Part shown: piece by piece, positions 49,750 to 63,703 of the stretch | Numbering within the stretch: the stretch's first letter is position 1 | Layout of the letters: each line of letters opens with the position of its first letter | From: Lepidonotus clava | Lineage: Eukaryota > Annelida > Polychaeta > Phyllodocida > Polynoidae | Direction of reading: 5' to 3' | Length of the DNA: 64,000 nucleotides | Assembly: GCA_936440205.1 (NCBI GenBank) | Contig: OW387148.1 | Coordinates: forward strand, 41,823,003 to 41,887,002 | Position numbers and translations under genes: made by a program | The notes under the pieces: generated by a model | The model's database searches: none | What the model was told of the DNA's origin: nothing | What the model saw: only the letters and a program-made list of their open reading frames with translations

Positions 49750-52700
49750 CACATGCTAAAATGCGACTATTTTGGTGCATACTTCCCCTTCTACCTATTA
49801 ATGAAATCAGCACACCAGGTTTACGATCAATAGTGAAATGTGATACTAACCTTCCCCTAACTTTTCTTTAGATGTATAATCATTTTCATATCACTAGTAA
49901 CTTAAAGTAAGAAAAACGGATAAAAGCGTCACAGGCTTCAACATCTTCGATAATTCCTATAAATATAGATGTGTAACATATTTGTAATTATTACCAGGGA
50001 ATGCATGACCTCAGAAACTCATTGATTAATGATTTTCAAAATCATATGTCAAAAGAAGTCACTAAATCAATTTTCTCTCACACATTTCCATAAAAGCTAA
50101 AGCAGAATTGGTCTGTAAATGAGTGTGACTCGTTAATCAAAAAGTTATTTCGAATGATTTTTTAAAAAAGCAAAAAGACAAAAATAAAAACAAAGGCAAG
50201 TAAAAAGAATAAATATGGAATATATGATAAGCTATATGATAGATATATACATGGTTAATATTCATAAAATGATTTTGACTGATTAACAATCAGTAACAAC
50301 AATCAGCTCCGTTCCCAAGTTCACAAAGGCACTTTATAAGGTATTTATAAGAAAATAAGAAAAGTTGAATAAATATTGATTCCAATTAGCAGTTTGATAT
50401 ACATATTAGGTAATATTAACTTTAGTTGTGATTATAGTAGTCTTCACATGTAGTTACTTTTGCCGTTCGTCCATTGAATACAAGAAATAGATGCACTGAG
50501 TGCATACATAATGTATAAAGAATATATCACGGATTAAAACCATTTTATTCCACATATTCCATATCACGCTATGCATCATGATTAAAATAAACATCTTATT
50601 CTGACTGGATATTATTCAAATCAATCCATAATGTAATTGCCAATACCATCAGCTTATACAGCTTAACTTGCACACAATCTCCATTTATTCAGAAAAAGGC
50701 ATACATTCCTTAAGTATAGACAAAGGGCGCGTGTGACTCACTGTAAAGGCTCCTATAAGAAATACAAGAGGAACACAACTTTGACGAATAGTTAAGAATG
50801 TTAGGTTATTGATGATATGAAGCTGACATGGAAACTTGACATTTTCAATGGGTATTCGTGGGATACTTTCATAGGCAACTTTGTCTCATATCTTATACAG
50901 TTTTCATTGACTTTGACAAAGATAAATGAGTAAGAAAATTCACTATAAGTTTATACCCTAAGACAAAAAACTAGGACTTTTCCTGGACATGAACGTGAGG
51001 GATATTTATTCATGATTTCAGTTCAACACCTTTGAAAATGAATAAGGTACCGATGTCCTAACAATGACCGAGCATAATAATAAATTTTCTTGGTCAATTC
51101 TGTCTGTACATTTGTCATCAGAAATAAATGTTTCATATAATCTATAATGTGATATCAGAAGTGACATAGTGTGAGGACATGTACACTGTCTGTGGAGCAG
51201 CACCGCCAGACCCTCGTCTTTACCCTTAAAGCTGGGTCCCCACTTGGGCAACTAAATTACAAAAAACGGCGGTAACTAACGTAGTTAATATTAGTCGCCT
51301 GATGACATACTAAACAGTAGTGCCGTGATGTCTAATGACTAACCAACTAGTCGTGATGGTTTTCTGTCGAAATATATGACATGTCTGATATTTTTCTCTA
51401 GTCGCCCATGATTAGTGCAGATAGTAGCTGGCCTGGGGGGGGGGGGGATGTGTCCTCTAGTCGCCGTCAGTTTAATGGCAGGATCGTCCCAAATTTGGGA
51501 CTAAATATTTTTTCACCGGCAACTAATTAGTAGCCTGATGATGTAGTAATATCTTAATAACCGGGAGACAAACGTTAGTTGCCCAAATATGCATGTTAGT
51601 CGCCCAAGTGGAGACGAGGCTATGTTCCACCATGCGTAAAATAGTATTTACGTTCCCTTTCCGGTACTAACGCAAGTGTTCAGTGTTCATTTGCTTGGGT
51701 TCTTACTTACGTTCAGGAAATGCAGGCATGAATGCAAGTGAATCTCATATTCCACTATGCGTTGAGGGATAATTTGCGTTCAAGGTTGGGCAGAAGAGGC
51801 AGAGAGGTTCCCTTGTCAAGAAAACAAATTGATTCCTAAAACATTCATAATATAAACATCCCATTTTAAATGACAAATCAATATCGATATCATGAGCCTT
51901 GGTAAAGAATTTATCATAATGACAATTTTGCGTAGAATTCTTTAACTTAATACCTAGAATGCTTTACATGGTTTTCAAAGGAAAACTCAGGGGGGATCCA
52001 GAATCCAGAGATTCAGATATCTTCCATGGTATCTTCCAAATTCAAAAACTTTCCACCGGACCTTACAGGTTTGAGAAGCCGCCACTCTTTCTATTAAGTT
52101 CTCTTTTCAAGTTTTACCACACCCCTAGAACATCTTACCGTTTGGTAGAATTGATAGTTTTCGCACAACTTGGGAACATTCCGTACAATTTCGTGATAAT
52201 CCTGTTTTATGGAAGTGCTTTGACTCGCAATAGTTATTGTGAAATATTTATGGAATGGTATCCAGGCATTTCCATAACATAATGATTATCTCAGGTAAAA
52301 TAGTGACTTAGGTTTACCTTAATAAACATGTGAAGGCATTATTTTATCAACCCTCAGTGTATCCTGTAATGCAAGCCCAATGTATCTCTTATCTCTACTG
52401 TACTGACCTAAGCCAAAGTTATGTCTCTAGAGGTACACTTGTTTTCCTCTGCAATCAATAAATGATCGTCTTTTATATATATTGCACCAGTAATCTGTAA
52501 TGTTGTCGGAAGGTTTTGAGATACATTAACGCATCGAGATATGTCATGGTTGCTAAGACTCCCATTGGCCCGGGTCAATGTAAACGTAACGGTAGAGTGG
52601 AATGAGTCAACATTATGTAGCAAATGACAGAAACTGCGTCACTTTCACGTTGACGCATGTGAATTCAACCTACCACAGACGGCTGATTTACAGTATTTCA

Positions 52701-53220
52701 GGCACCTTCAGGCTAATTCTCACCAATGTTGTTGACAAAACCCCAGGAAATGCTATAAAACATAAATGAATAATTGTGATATATGCACCTATAATGAATG
52801 AATCTTCAAACAACTTTGAAAATATTGAATATAATGTGCCTACAAATTTCAAAATGATGACCTCTAGTTTGTCTTTTCATGTCAAGCTAGAAATAGTGAT
52901 ATGATTGATGGAAATGTCCGTGCAAAAGTCTTATGACTAGTCGATATGTTACCCAGCATGCATCTTGATCAAGGCTAAAAATATGGTGACATGTGACAGG
53001 ATTAATTCTTAAATTCAACATCGGACATGCCTATAAACTCGACTTAAATTGACAGGCGACAAATGCATTCCCCATTAATACCCATATTTAAAACTCATAA
53101 CAAACTGTAACATTGACCCTCCGGTGCGGAGCCTCGAGAGGAAGGTCGTGTGATCCATGATGACTTAACAAAAACCACAGCCTATAGGCCTATAGATCTG
53201 ATACAGGCCTATAGATCTGA
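49750..53220. other. Intergenic region D-E
   Basis: No gene is supported. At 51228-51620 an element starts agctgggtccccacttgggc and ends tcgcccaagtggagacgagg, its inverted ends. At 51622-51790 a CATATTCCAC-like segment follows. ATGTCGC-type words lie at 52985-53065. The 107-codon open frame at 51959-52282 lacks splice context, an ATG-led family match or biased codon use. Confidence 0.6.
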
Positions 53221-53290
53221 GGGTCCCATGACGGGCTGATCACACACCACAAGGCACTCACCTGAGGGAAGGCACGATCAACGCGTCAAG
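53221..53290 (+). other. Presumed non-coding first exon of gene E
   Basis: Ends acgatcaacgcgtcaag before gtaagc at 53291; the coding exon starts after the acceptor gtttacag at 54189. Start not determined. Confidence 0.5.
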
Positions 53291-54189
53291 GTAAGCCATG
53301 CAACCTTCTAAAACTTCAGAGAGAAATGATATAATGATATAATAATATGATAAATAGTAAATCATTTTTGAAATAATAATAACATAATTTCAAAACTGAT
53401 TCACTATTTTTTTGTCTTGAGGAATAACATTGTAGTTTAACTATTGATTGAACAGCCAAAATTTGCTTCAAATGTGGTACAATTAATCCTGTTGATGCAA
53501 AGCCAGTACATAAAAAGAAAAGTGGGGGTCCAAGTGCTAATTTAAGAGTTATGAGATGAAACCTTGTGACATTTTCAGAGAAAATTACTTCCCAGATACT
53601 GATAAAAATAAGATACAGGATTATGTGTTATTAATGTTTATTTCATATTTTATTCTATGGCTTCTTATTGCATATGTCATCTTAAGAATGAAGTGTTAGA
53701 TGTACAACAATGCTCTTTTAGCGGCCCTTATTTTGCCTTCAACCTGATATATAAATATCTAGAGATATCTAGAGACTTTTCTAAAACCATATATACTTAC
53801 ATATGTTGTAGACATCAAACCAAAAAAATCGGCATAGGTCCTCAGACCTTATTGCATGTTAGAACACATTAGGACATCCGTCTTCTTTATTATCTCAGCA
53901 ATGTTTTGCACATCAGGGATCAGTAGGGCAAAAGGTAATTTCCCTTTATCAAATTTTGGTTTAAGGTTTCAAAACAGATATCTTGGATTATATAACATTT
54001 TCGAAAAAGTTTTAGCACATTTCCCTATCCCCCTATCTAAAATAACTGGGCAGGCACTAGGACTGGGCAAGATATAACCAACAATGGCTGTCAACAATCT
54101 GAAAAAAAGAACCACAGCGCTTTTTTATCTTTTCTCCTCTTTATCTTCAATATTGACTTTACAACTGTAAATAAACTTACTGTTTACAG

Positions 54190-55351
54190 GATGACCAATA
54201 GGACTAGGCCTCTACCGCCCTGTGAGGGTGGCCCCGCGAGCCGACCCCCCTCAGGAGGCGTGAGGCAGACCTCCCCGAGGACCACGATCTACAGGTTCTG
54301 GGCGTGCCTCATCATTCTCACCATCATCATTGGCTGCGTATTCACGCTGAGCATCTATTCGAGATGGCAATTTGACGTCTCTCCCACAGACTCCCTAATA
54401 GTGACAACGTCTGGTTTGGGCCTGTTCTGTCAGGACGCCATCTTGAAGTCAAAATACGACTTCAAGGCTGCTGTATTCCCGCATCCTCCAGATGTAGATG
54501 TGTCTCCGTCTAGTAGAACCAAGTATAGCGTGACTGTATCTGACTATCGAGTTTATGCTGACAGCTCTACCTACTGGGGGTTTTACCTCCTGAAAGGGTC
54601 AAAAGTAAGTGTGAATCCATGCGTCGAAACAACACCACCTCGATTCCAGATCAAGCAGTATGTAATAAAAGGGATAAGAAATTTGCAACTAATGATACAA
54701 AACAGGTGTGGAAGCTCTTGTTATCAATATGTTAGTAGTGAACTACCTCAGTGCAGTGCTTGGTCAAACAGTAGTATCTTTAATCACACAGTTGAAAAGT
54801 CAGACAATTATTACTTCTTTTATAAACATTCAGGAAGTAGGTCACACATGCCTACCACATATCAGGTGAGAGTCAGCTTCTATCTGAGTCGAACACACTA
54901 TGATGACTCAAGCCTCATTAAGCTATACACCTGCAAAGGCAAACAAAATTGTCGAATTCCCATGCCTCAGAGTGCAGGTACTACTCTTGTCTATTATGCA
55001 TCTAACATCACAGACTTTACTGTCAAACTGACAGTTGATTGTGACCACAGGGTGCTCTTTTACTTAGTATTATTTCTTTTTATTCCACTTGTGATTGGGT
55101 TTGTCTTTTCAACTGTGATAAGCTGCAAGTATAGATATAGTTGTGGCAGAGGCAGCAGCCAGGAGCAAGGTCAAGGGTCACAGGAAGGTCAAGGATCCCA
55201 GGAACATCTAGGTCAAGGTCAAGGTCGGGAACTAGGTCAGCAACAGAGGTCAAGGCCACATGTACACGTGTCTTTCCTCGATGCCCCTCCTAAGTACGAG
55301 ACTTTGGTGAATGAGGACACCGAGGCCCCTCCGCCCTACCCCGGGGTTTGA
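54190..55351 (+). CDS. Gene E: two-pass membrane protein with eight-cysteine ectodomain and two PPxY motifs
   Basis: Single coding exon; ATG at 54191, one base after the acceptor; 386 residues. Helix about 34-57, extracellular domain 60-286 with cysteines at 80, 144, 173, 177, 188, 248, 254 and 284, helix about 287-310, tail 311-386. Cysteine spacing (64, 29, 4, 11, 60, 6, 30) tracks gene D (61, 26, 5, 11, 53, 6, 31), and GLFC, YLLKGS and LSRTHY/LNRTHY are shared. The tail is Gln/Gly-rich, then has PPKY at 366-369 followed by ETLVNE, like gene D PPQYEELVNE, plus PPPY at 380-383. Sequons at 193, 198 and 272. Likely a plasma-membrane or endosomal protein whose tail recruits a WW-domain ubiquitin ligase; substrate or ligand unknown. 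Confidence 0.88.
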
Positions 55352-55371
55352 CAGATAAACTCATCTTTCCA

Positions 55372-55745
55372 AAGCAAGAATATGACATTATTACAACGTT
55401 ATTAAAACATTCTGTTTAGTTCTGCTTCGGTTCTTGTTATGTTATTTTGATGGTACACAAAAACATCTTCAGAAGCTAACATTGCGGCGTCGTTGTCATT
55501 GACGTAATTGTGACATTCTTTTAACATTCTTTCATGTTATAATAACATCATCATGTTATTCTTTTTTTAGTAAGGTCACAACTTAACAAAAATTTAATGT
55601 TATTATAACATTCATATTTAGTAAGTCTCAGCTTTACCTAAAATAACATAACTGTTATGTGAAAATTGGGCAGGTTACAGACTCACCAAAAAAGTATGGT
55701 TGCAGAACGTGCTTGTTACATCTCTGCTTGCCTGGGTTGAATCAC
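55372..55745. repeat. AACATTCTG-family repeat directly after gene E
   Basis: Starts 21 nt past the stop. Contains aaaacattctgtttagttct, several ataataacat words and, at its right end, reversed tgggcaggttacagac..gttacat..gcctgggtt, as seen at 37518 and 13905. The 3' UTR of gene E may use it. Confidence 0.65.
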
Positions 55746-58700
55746 CAAACACTTTTCTGCATAAAGACAGCAGCCCAATTCACACTGAGCTCTACTTAAA
55801 TAAACATCCATTAAGGCAACCATATGTGTCCAAACTTAGATTAGATGAACTTGAACAAAAAGAAACAGACATATCATACCATTTCAATACAAATGGACAC
55901 GAAGGCAAAGAACACATAATATCAGCTCACACTTACTCATCCGGAAGCTTTGTTTAGGCAGCTCAATGGCAATCCTATTTTGGTTCCCAATTCTCTCAAT
56001 AGAGGAACATGGCTCAAACAGGCAGTAAGTACAACTTGATTTGTCAACTCATCTGATTGGTCAAGGAGTGGCACTGATGCCCAATTCTTCAAAACCTGGT
56101 GAACTGAGTGGTCAGCTATTCCTGGAGCTATTCCCAATGTCTAGAGGAGCGAGGCAGATAGGAGATTTGACGTTGCCTTACTTTTTCATTCATTGAAAAT
56201 TAGCTGATTCTAGAATCAAAATATCCGTGATTGTGTTAAAAGTTTAATACATTCAGTCCAATACCTTTAGGTAGACATTGTATGCTCAGATCTGTTGCTG
56301 AATTGCAAGGTTGTATAGATCTAATAAGTAAGTGATCTGTGGCCCATTGAACAATACGTGCCACAGATGTATCTGCAATCAAATGTCATTGAAAACTATC
56401 TTTCCAATCTTTCAATCTGTCCCCCAGATTAATCTTAAAATTCTTCATAGTGGAGTTTTCAAATCAGTTAGTATGCAATGAATAAAAACAAACTAACAAT
56501 ACAAAAACTGTGTATGCCGTGTTCACTTTCTGAATCGTTGTTATTTTATGCAAATGTTCTGTCTACATTGTTCATGTATATGCTATTGTTTATATATCTG
56601 TTTCAGAGTACATTTTGATTTTGTATTAATGTGATGTTGTTTTTCAGGTTATTGCAATTGCTTATGTCATAAGTGAAGAGAATCTGATCTGACACATTGA
56701 TGATAAAACTTATCATCTCAGAGTTGTGCAATTCTGTGTGGGAGAAACATAGTGCATTGGAAATCGAACTCTCCTCCTTATCAACACACACAACATAGAT
56801 AAAGTTATCACCAAAGTTTATTTTGACATTGACCTGATATTGTAAGCAGCGTGTTGTTTGTTTATTATAATCACATCATTCATTCGGTATATCCTATGTT
56901 TGGACAAGGGTTGGGCAAAATTACTAGCCTTGTCTCCTAGAGTTTTGGTTACTGAAATAACCAAGATCGAAATATTCTAGCCCTTTTATATCACGCCATG
57001 CACTATAATTGAATCAATATCATTTCTTATTCTCATGTCAGTTAAATTCTTTGACAGTTGCATGTCTTGTTTACAAATATTTGTATGGCTACTTGGGTTC
57101 CACATTCTTTTCACAATCCTTGTAGTAATGGTATGAAATATTGTATTCAGTGACATAAGACATAACTTGTCGATAATGGTTATTATGCTAATTTTCCTAA
57201 TATTTTCTCGAGGTATTGTAGTAAATTTATGTGTTTTCCAATTGTTGCCATTTTATATTTTTTAATTCTTTTGGTATCAGTACTACTTTTTACAACTTCC
57301 ACTTGTCTGGAAATATTCCTGTACCTTATTAAAGAACATATGTCAAGATGAGTTATGTGTAATATGATTAGGAGGAGCATTACTTGTCTGGGCCACTGGG
57401 TACCGTGTACACACCGGGCAGCATTGGCCAAGAAAGTTCCTGGTGTGCTAGCTACACTGATAACCTACTGCTGGTACCCTGCGGCCCATAAAAGTAGTTC
57501 TCCTCCTAATTATGAATTATCATTTTAATATATATTTTTGGGAACATGTCAGATATGTATGGGAGGCTAATTCTAATTAATATCCAGGAGCGAGGTACCT
57601 CTAGTCACATGATGCATTTGACCGCAATTATTGTATTTCAAGTTGCCATGAGCCTTGCATATTACTGCAGGTTTTAAAAATGTTTCTTTATTAATTGTTT
57701 CATTAAATAAAATAACTGCTTTATTTATTCATTCCTGATTCAGCAATAACAGGCAATATACATGTTTGTTTCCTACTTTAAATGTAAACATACTAACAGA
57801 GCTTAAGAAAAACAGAATCCTTCAAGACTCAAAATATATTTTTTTCAGGGCAGATGATTTATTTGTTTCTCAATCTAAATTAGATTATAATATTGTCTTA
57901 TATATATTATGCTTGTTGCTTTAATTAACAAAGTTGTTACACGCTCAACTCAACGCCATTGTTTTCAGGCTGTTTAGATGTAATAAATCAGCAGCAAATC
58001 AACATTATTTTGACCCGAAATTTATTGCTTTAATACATTTTTTTGACGAATAACGCATTGGGCTAGTCTCAGTGCACAGTTTCAACATAGCTTTGACCTG
58101 TGGTGGTATAAAAGTGAATATCTCCTAAATGAATAACTTACACCTTGACATTTTGCCTTTCTTTTCATTTGCAAATCCTTATAAGTCAGCATTTTGTAGA
58201 TTTATGTGCAAGGTTTCCTTTAAATACATATATTCATGCATTTCATGAAGTTAAGTTGACATTTTTGGTTGCCATAGCTATGGTTCTAAAACCTCTTAGA
58301 TATTTTAGAACTATTCTTCTTGAGGGAAGCTTGTCTCGAAATTGATATTTATTTTTAGGTCCTTGTTAATTATTTTTTTTAGCAAATGTTGAAAAAGATG
58401 ATTTACGTTTTACATCATAGAAAATAAACAAAGTCCTAAATCAACATTTTCAGATGCGCTTTCATAAGAATGAATATTCCCAATTGCAATATACTTGAAA
58501 GGCATAGAGGTGTTAATAAGAGAGTCTATGTTAAAAATATAAAAGTTGAAAGTGTAAATTATTTTCTGTATTTCTTGATGTAAATCAGTTAAGTATAAAA
58601 CAATAAATATCATTTGATAGTTTAGACATCTAGCGTTGACATGATGTATTACATATGCCTTAATTGTGACAGAAATGGCAGACCTTTAAGTAAACACGCA

Positions 58701-59189
58701 CAATTGTTTTGAACTAGACGATGTGCCCCCTACTCTACTCTAACCTTAAGATGTTTCCTCTGGACATGCATTTTGTGTAACATATTTATACTGACATACC
58801 AGTTGATAAGTAATCTGAGTTGATCTAAGTTGATCTATCTGGGCAATGTCAGTTTTTTCTGTCATGACTTAATTGAAGTGAGAGATATTACCTAGTGGCT
58901 CTCTATTTGGCTGGAATGCCCTACTATAATTAAGAAGTCACCCCCCAGGCAATGCACAATGACATATTCCAGCCATCATCAAATGATTACGAGTTCAGAT
59001 GACACAAGTACTCGCTCCCAGGTTCAGCTGCAGGTGTTGCTGAAGAAAGGGCAACGCTATGTTTGCGTCAGAGCAAGCCGATTTATTAACTTAGCTACAA
59101 AGTGTATTACCTGTTGCCCACGTGTCACCCACATGCTGGCCTTTTGTTCCCTAGTTGGACTCCCAACCCAACCCATCATTTTATAACCC
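55746..59189. other. Intergenic region right of gene E
   Basis: No coding exon or RNA gene is supported. A fragment near 56340 (gtggcccattgaacaatac) belongs to the GGCCCATTGCACAAT family. Other open frames are short and without splice context. Confidence 0.55.
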
Positions 59190-59545
59190 AGCCAGCGTGT
59201 GACATAACAGAAACATTATGCAACCATACTTTTACAGTCAGTTTGTTACTTACTTAGATGGCATAAGAATTACATTATTGACAGTGAAGTTGAAACCTCT
59301 CCAAATCAGAATGTTATTATAAGATTATTCTTTTGGTGAGGTTAGGACAAAACCAAAACAGAATGTTATAAGAACATTCTGTTTGGGTTGAAGAATGTAA
59401 CCAGAATGTTGTAATAACATCACAGTGCAACCTCACGGCAGTACGTTGGGAGTCATCAAAAGAGCGTAACAAAAACCAAATACAAAACAAACCAGAACAT
59501 TGCTGCAACATAATAATAACGTCGCATCCTTAGCTGGGTCATGTC
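59190..59545. repeat. AACATTCTG-family repeat, close match to 430-790
   Basis: Shares aacagaaacatt..caaccatacttttacagtcagt, gaggttgaaacctc-like words, and aacattctgtttgggttgaa with the copy near the left edge, in the same orientation. Confidence 0.68.
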
Positions 59546-61118
59546 CTCGCATATCTATTAATGAAAGGAGAAAGAAAAACCTTGGAATGCCATGTCTAAA
59601 GGTTACATTGCTCATAGTTTTGCGTCACCAATTTGTATATTTCGATTCATAGTTTATAATAGCCTATATGAATATGGGAGTGGGAAATTCTCTTTAATTG
59701 AAAGATGGGGATGCCCAATTAGTCACCATGTGACGTTGCAGATTTTGGGGATTTCCCTTAAATACACATAAGATAGACGACATTCCTAAAGCCTCAAAAC
59801 TGTATCTATACTTAGAATATTCTTAATAAATCTTTAGCATAATTTGTCCTTGAAAAAAACATCCACTGAAAGAATTCCACTGGAAAATATTCATCTGGAA
59901 TTATGCGCAAAGTTCTTTTAAAGGAATATCTCACAAATCTATGTGGTAATGGAGATTTCATCGACAATTTTGAGAGATTCAGAGACCTCAAGGGCTTTAT
60001 TTCATTCTGCTATATATCAACAATTATTTCTTGAATTCTGCATGAATACTTTCAAATTGTCACCATATTGTAACTCCTTAACTTGTATTGGTTGCTTTGG
60101 TCCCAAATAAACTGCCAGGATCATATTAAGCCTGAGTTTGCTTTTACTTAAGAGAGTTCGGGTATGACTTCAGAGAGTTTGGACTGGATTTATGAAAGTT
60201 TCGGGTGGGTTTATGTGAGATTTGTTATAAAACGCAATTTTTACGGGAGTTTCAAACTCGTGTACAGTTTCCGAAAGGAAACATAAACTCACTTTTCTTC
60301 GGAGGTTTGTTATGAAGCAGGCCACTGATTGAACTTTAAAAGAGTATTAAAAAACTAGCACAGGATCACCTTGACAAATGTTTAATATTTCCATACCCAA
60401 TCTTTTCCTTTTTCTTTTTGTTTATTTCAACCCTGGACCAACTTATCTGTTAAGAGTACTGGTCTTCCAGTACACCAAGCATTGCAAAACTTTATATCGT
60501 TTTTTATGTTTAAGTTCTTAATTCTAACATGACTAATATTTCATGTGACTAACAATGTTATTGTAGACTGGTAATGAACGATTGATTTGGAATATGTATT
60601 CAATTTTGATGGTGTGCAGAGCTTTATGAAAATTACCAACATGTTAAAGCACTTGGGTTTGATAAGGTAATAACTTTATTGACCAAAGACAAATCTCACC
60701 TTTTAAACACAATGTGAACAACAATGAGAAATACCTGACAATAAAATTCCCCTTTGGGCGAAAATAATTCGAGCACATTTGAAACCAAAGGAGAACAATC
60801 AAAAGAGGCTACCTCTGCTCTAGACAAGTTCCAAATACACCTTCAGTAAATGACATATACTGAATGAATATTTACATATCTATAAGTTTGTGAAGTGTCA
60901 CTGCAAAATAGTCACTGGGGTCCATTAGTTCAACAACTGTATTGATATTACTGACAAATTTTAACAAACTTCAAGCGTATTGTTATTGATACTAGTGGTC
61001 TGTGACAATCAAAATTGGTCATATTTTTCCATCTGATTTTGTAACAGCACCTAATGAATGGAAACAATGAAGAGCAACAAAGGATCTAATATTTTGTTGT
61101 CCCTCAATTCTTTTAATA
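59546..61118. other. Intergenic, nothing recognised
   Basis: No gene, array or clear element. Short blocks around 60160-60330 (gaaagtttcgggtgggttta) look partly repetitive but I found no partner in the window. Confidence 0.5.
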
Positions 61119-61122
61119 ACAG

Positions 61123-61776
61123 TGAACGCTATTGGTTGTTTTGGTGTTGATTATCATTTCCGTGCATTATCTGATATAATTAGTACGGCTGGTATTGTTT
61201 TAATGGGAGGGCTAGTCGAGTGGTGAGCGAGTCCACGGTATGGGCGCTCAATCCATAACATGAACAACGTCTGGCAGTGCGGTAAGTTTATTGGTGGTTA
61301 TAGTGATGCGTACAGCTGCTCGTGGAGGTAATGAATCCAAGGTATTACAGTTCAGTTTGGGGGAAGTAAGCTTCCTCCGTGGAGTCCGCTTGCTCTCGCC
61401 TCCGGCCGTCTCATAACAACGTTGTATAAGTCACCAGATGTCCCGTGATTGTATGGCTATCTAAACCCCTTCCGAATCTCCCGATTCGTATGATCCAAGT
61501 GCTACTGTTCTCTCCCCCTTGACTCTCCTACACTCTCGCTTATAAAGCAGTCTAATATCGATTTTTCCCAGGGTCTCAGTGCTTGCGGGGAAGTGTGTCC
61601 CGATGATCATTGTCGTCAGGTATATCAACACTTACCAGCGGAACTGGCCACTATATATATATATTTTCATAAACTAAGTAATTTGGAAGAATTCCTATCA
61701 TGTATATTCATCTGGTGGCTCTTACACTAATTCAGTAGGCATGCACAAAGCAAATGTTAACTTCTACCTTTGTGCA
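61123..61776. repeat. Left LTR of the 61123-63699 element
   Basis: TG..CA ended; holds a cttataaagcag TATA-like word and a short TA run near its right part. Partner at 63045. Confidence 0.85.
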
Positions 61777-63044
61777 GTCGACGGCGCTTAAAATAGGAAA
61801 TCGGTTTCATAGTAGATGAAATCGATTTCGGTAATGAATTAATTATCACTTCCAACCCAGGCAATCCTTAGTAAAGGACTACCTATCCACAATTGTACAA
61901 TCAGTCAAGATAGCGCAAACTAATGTTTTGCTGTAGGTATGTTCGTCCATTCATGACCATTATCATGGATGGACCCACACCTTCAAAACCCATGGAGTGT
62001 TCCTCAAGTGAGGTCTAACTCCTAGATGCCCCGAGACGGTTCTGGCATCCGAAAAGAAAAAGTCTGCAGGTTTCCCAGAATGGGATAATTCAAGCGTGGT
62101 CCTTCCGTTTAAGAAAAGAGAAACAGAGGACCAATAAATAAAAAGCTTCCACATGATCATACATCCCTGAGTTATTCCTATTCTGTGAGTTTCTATCTAC
62201 TTATCGTTTAACTAGCAGTGTTTTAGGGTACATGGCTAACTTATCTTATTTCTACCTTCCTGTAAGCTTCCTATCGTTCCCGCTACAAGAGTGACCAAGG
62301 GGTTCACGCGCTTTTATGGCGTAGTTTTCGACCATTGATACATGTCAGTTACTAGCTGTCGGGGTAAAACCCCAAAAGATCCTATGTTTTACGAATTTTA
62401 GTCAACATGACACAATTCCAAGAAAAATCCTAGACACATTAGGTCCAGCAAATGTAACCAATGGGGGACGAGTCCCACAGAGGGTCGACATTCCTACTTT
62501 CTTGTGCGAAGCTACGTCTGTTGGACTACTAGCTCCACGATACATGTGTGAGCTCTGCGGAAGATCATAGATTATGTGTTGCAACATCATTATAACTCGG
62601 CGAATATCCGGGCTATGTTTGGTAAGTTATTACTAACTCACAGCGATGTATAGTGCTCTGCAATACTCTATGATGGTAAGTTTTCTTAATGTATTATGAA
62701 ATGACCCCTTGAGATGAATGAACGATGCATATTTCTTACTGGATTTTCTTTAGATTTCCTTGACACAAGAAAAGATTTGTTTTCATGCTTTCGAAAACGA
62801 TAAGTGATTAATCTACTAACTAGCTCTTGTCTTAAATCCATAAGTGGACTATATCATGAAACCCCAAAAGGTCATGTCGCCATGTCGAATTTAAGAATCT
62901 CCGTCCATGCAAGCATATGGACGAGGAAGAAGAGTTTAAGGAGTGTTGTATCCCTGCCCATACATGGGCGAGGAGGAAGAGTTCAAGGATATGGAACCAT
63001 TAGTTCTGGTAAGTTCTTTTTTTTTACCCGGGTTCTCCACCAAT

Positions 63045-63699
63045 TGACGCTATTGGTTGTTTTGGTGTTGATTATCATTTCCGTGCATTATCTGATATAA
63101 TTAGTACGGCTGGTATTGTTTTAATGGGAGGGCTAGTCGAGTGGTGAGCGAGTCCACGGTATGGGCGCTCAATCCATAACATGAACAACGTCTGGCAGTG
63201 CGGTAAGTTTATTGGTGGTTATAGTGATGCGTACAGCTGCTCGTGGAGGTAATGAATCCAAGGTATTACAGTTCAGTTTGGGGGAAGTAAGCTTCCTCCG
63301 TGGAGTCCGCTTGCTCTCGCCTCCGGCCGTCTCATAACAACGTTGTATAAGTCACCAGATGTCCCGTGATTGTATGGCTATCTAAACCCCTTCCGAATCT
63401 CCCGATTCGTATGATCCAAGTGCTACTGTTCTCTCCCCCTTGACTCTCCTACACTCTCGCTTATAAAGCAGTCTAATATCGATTTTTCCCAGGGTCTCAG
63501 TGCTTGCGGGGAAGTGTGTCCCGATGATCATTGAATTCAGGTATACCAACACTTACCAGCGGCACTGGCCACTATATATATATATATTTTCATAAACTAA
63601 GTAATTTGGAAGAATTCCTATCATGTTTATTCATCTGGTGGCTCTTACACTAATTCAGTAGGCATGCACAAAGCAAATGTTAACTTCTACCTTTGTGCA
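63045..63699. repeat. Right LTR of the 61123-63699 element
   Basis: Nearly identical to the left copy over its full length, same orientation. Confidence 0.85.
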
Positions 63700-63703
63700 A
63701 CAG

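Larger units (their letters stand above)
61123..63699. mobile_element. Non-autonomous LTR retroelement
   Basis: Two direct repeats of about 655 bp, nearly identical, start TG and end CA at 61123-61776 and 63045-63699, and enclose about 1.27 kb. ACAG flanks both outer ends (61119-61122, 63700-63703) as the target duplication. No gag, pol or envelope frame is seen inside, so it needs another element's enzymes. The LTRs' likeness points to a young insertion. Structurally it looks whole for its kind. Family not assigned; the usual primer site and purine tract were not convincing. Confidence 0.85.

Noticed and set aside
51959-52282. 107-codon + strand open frame between genes D and E
   Set aside because: No ATG at its head in a good context, no splice sites, composition like the surrounding AT-rich DNA.
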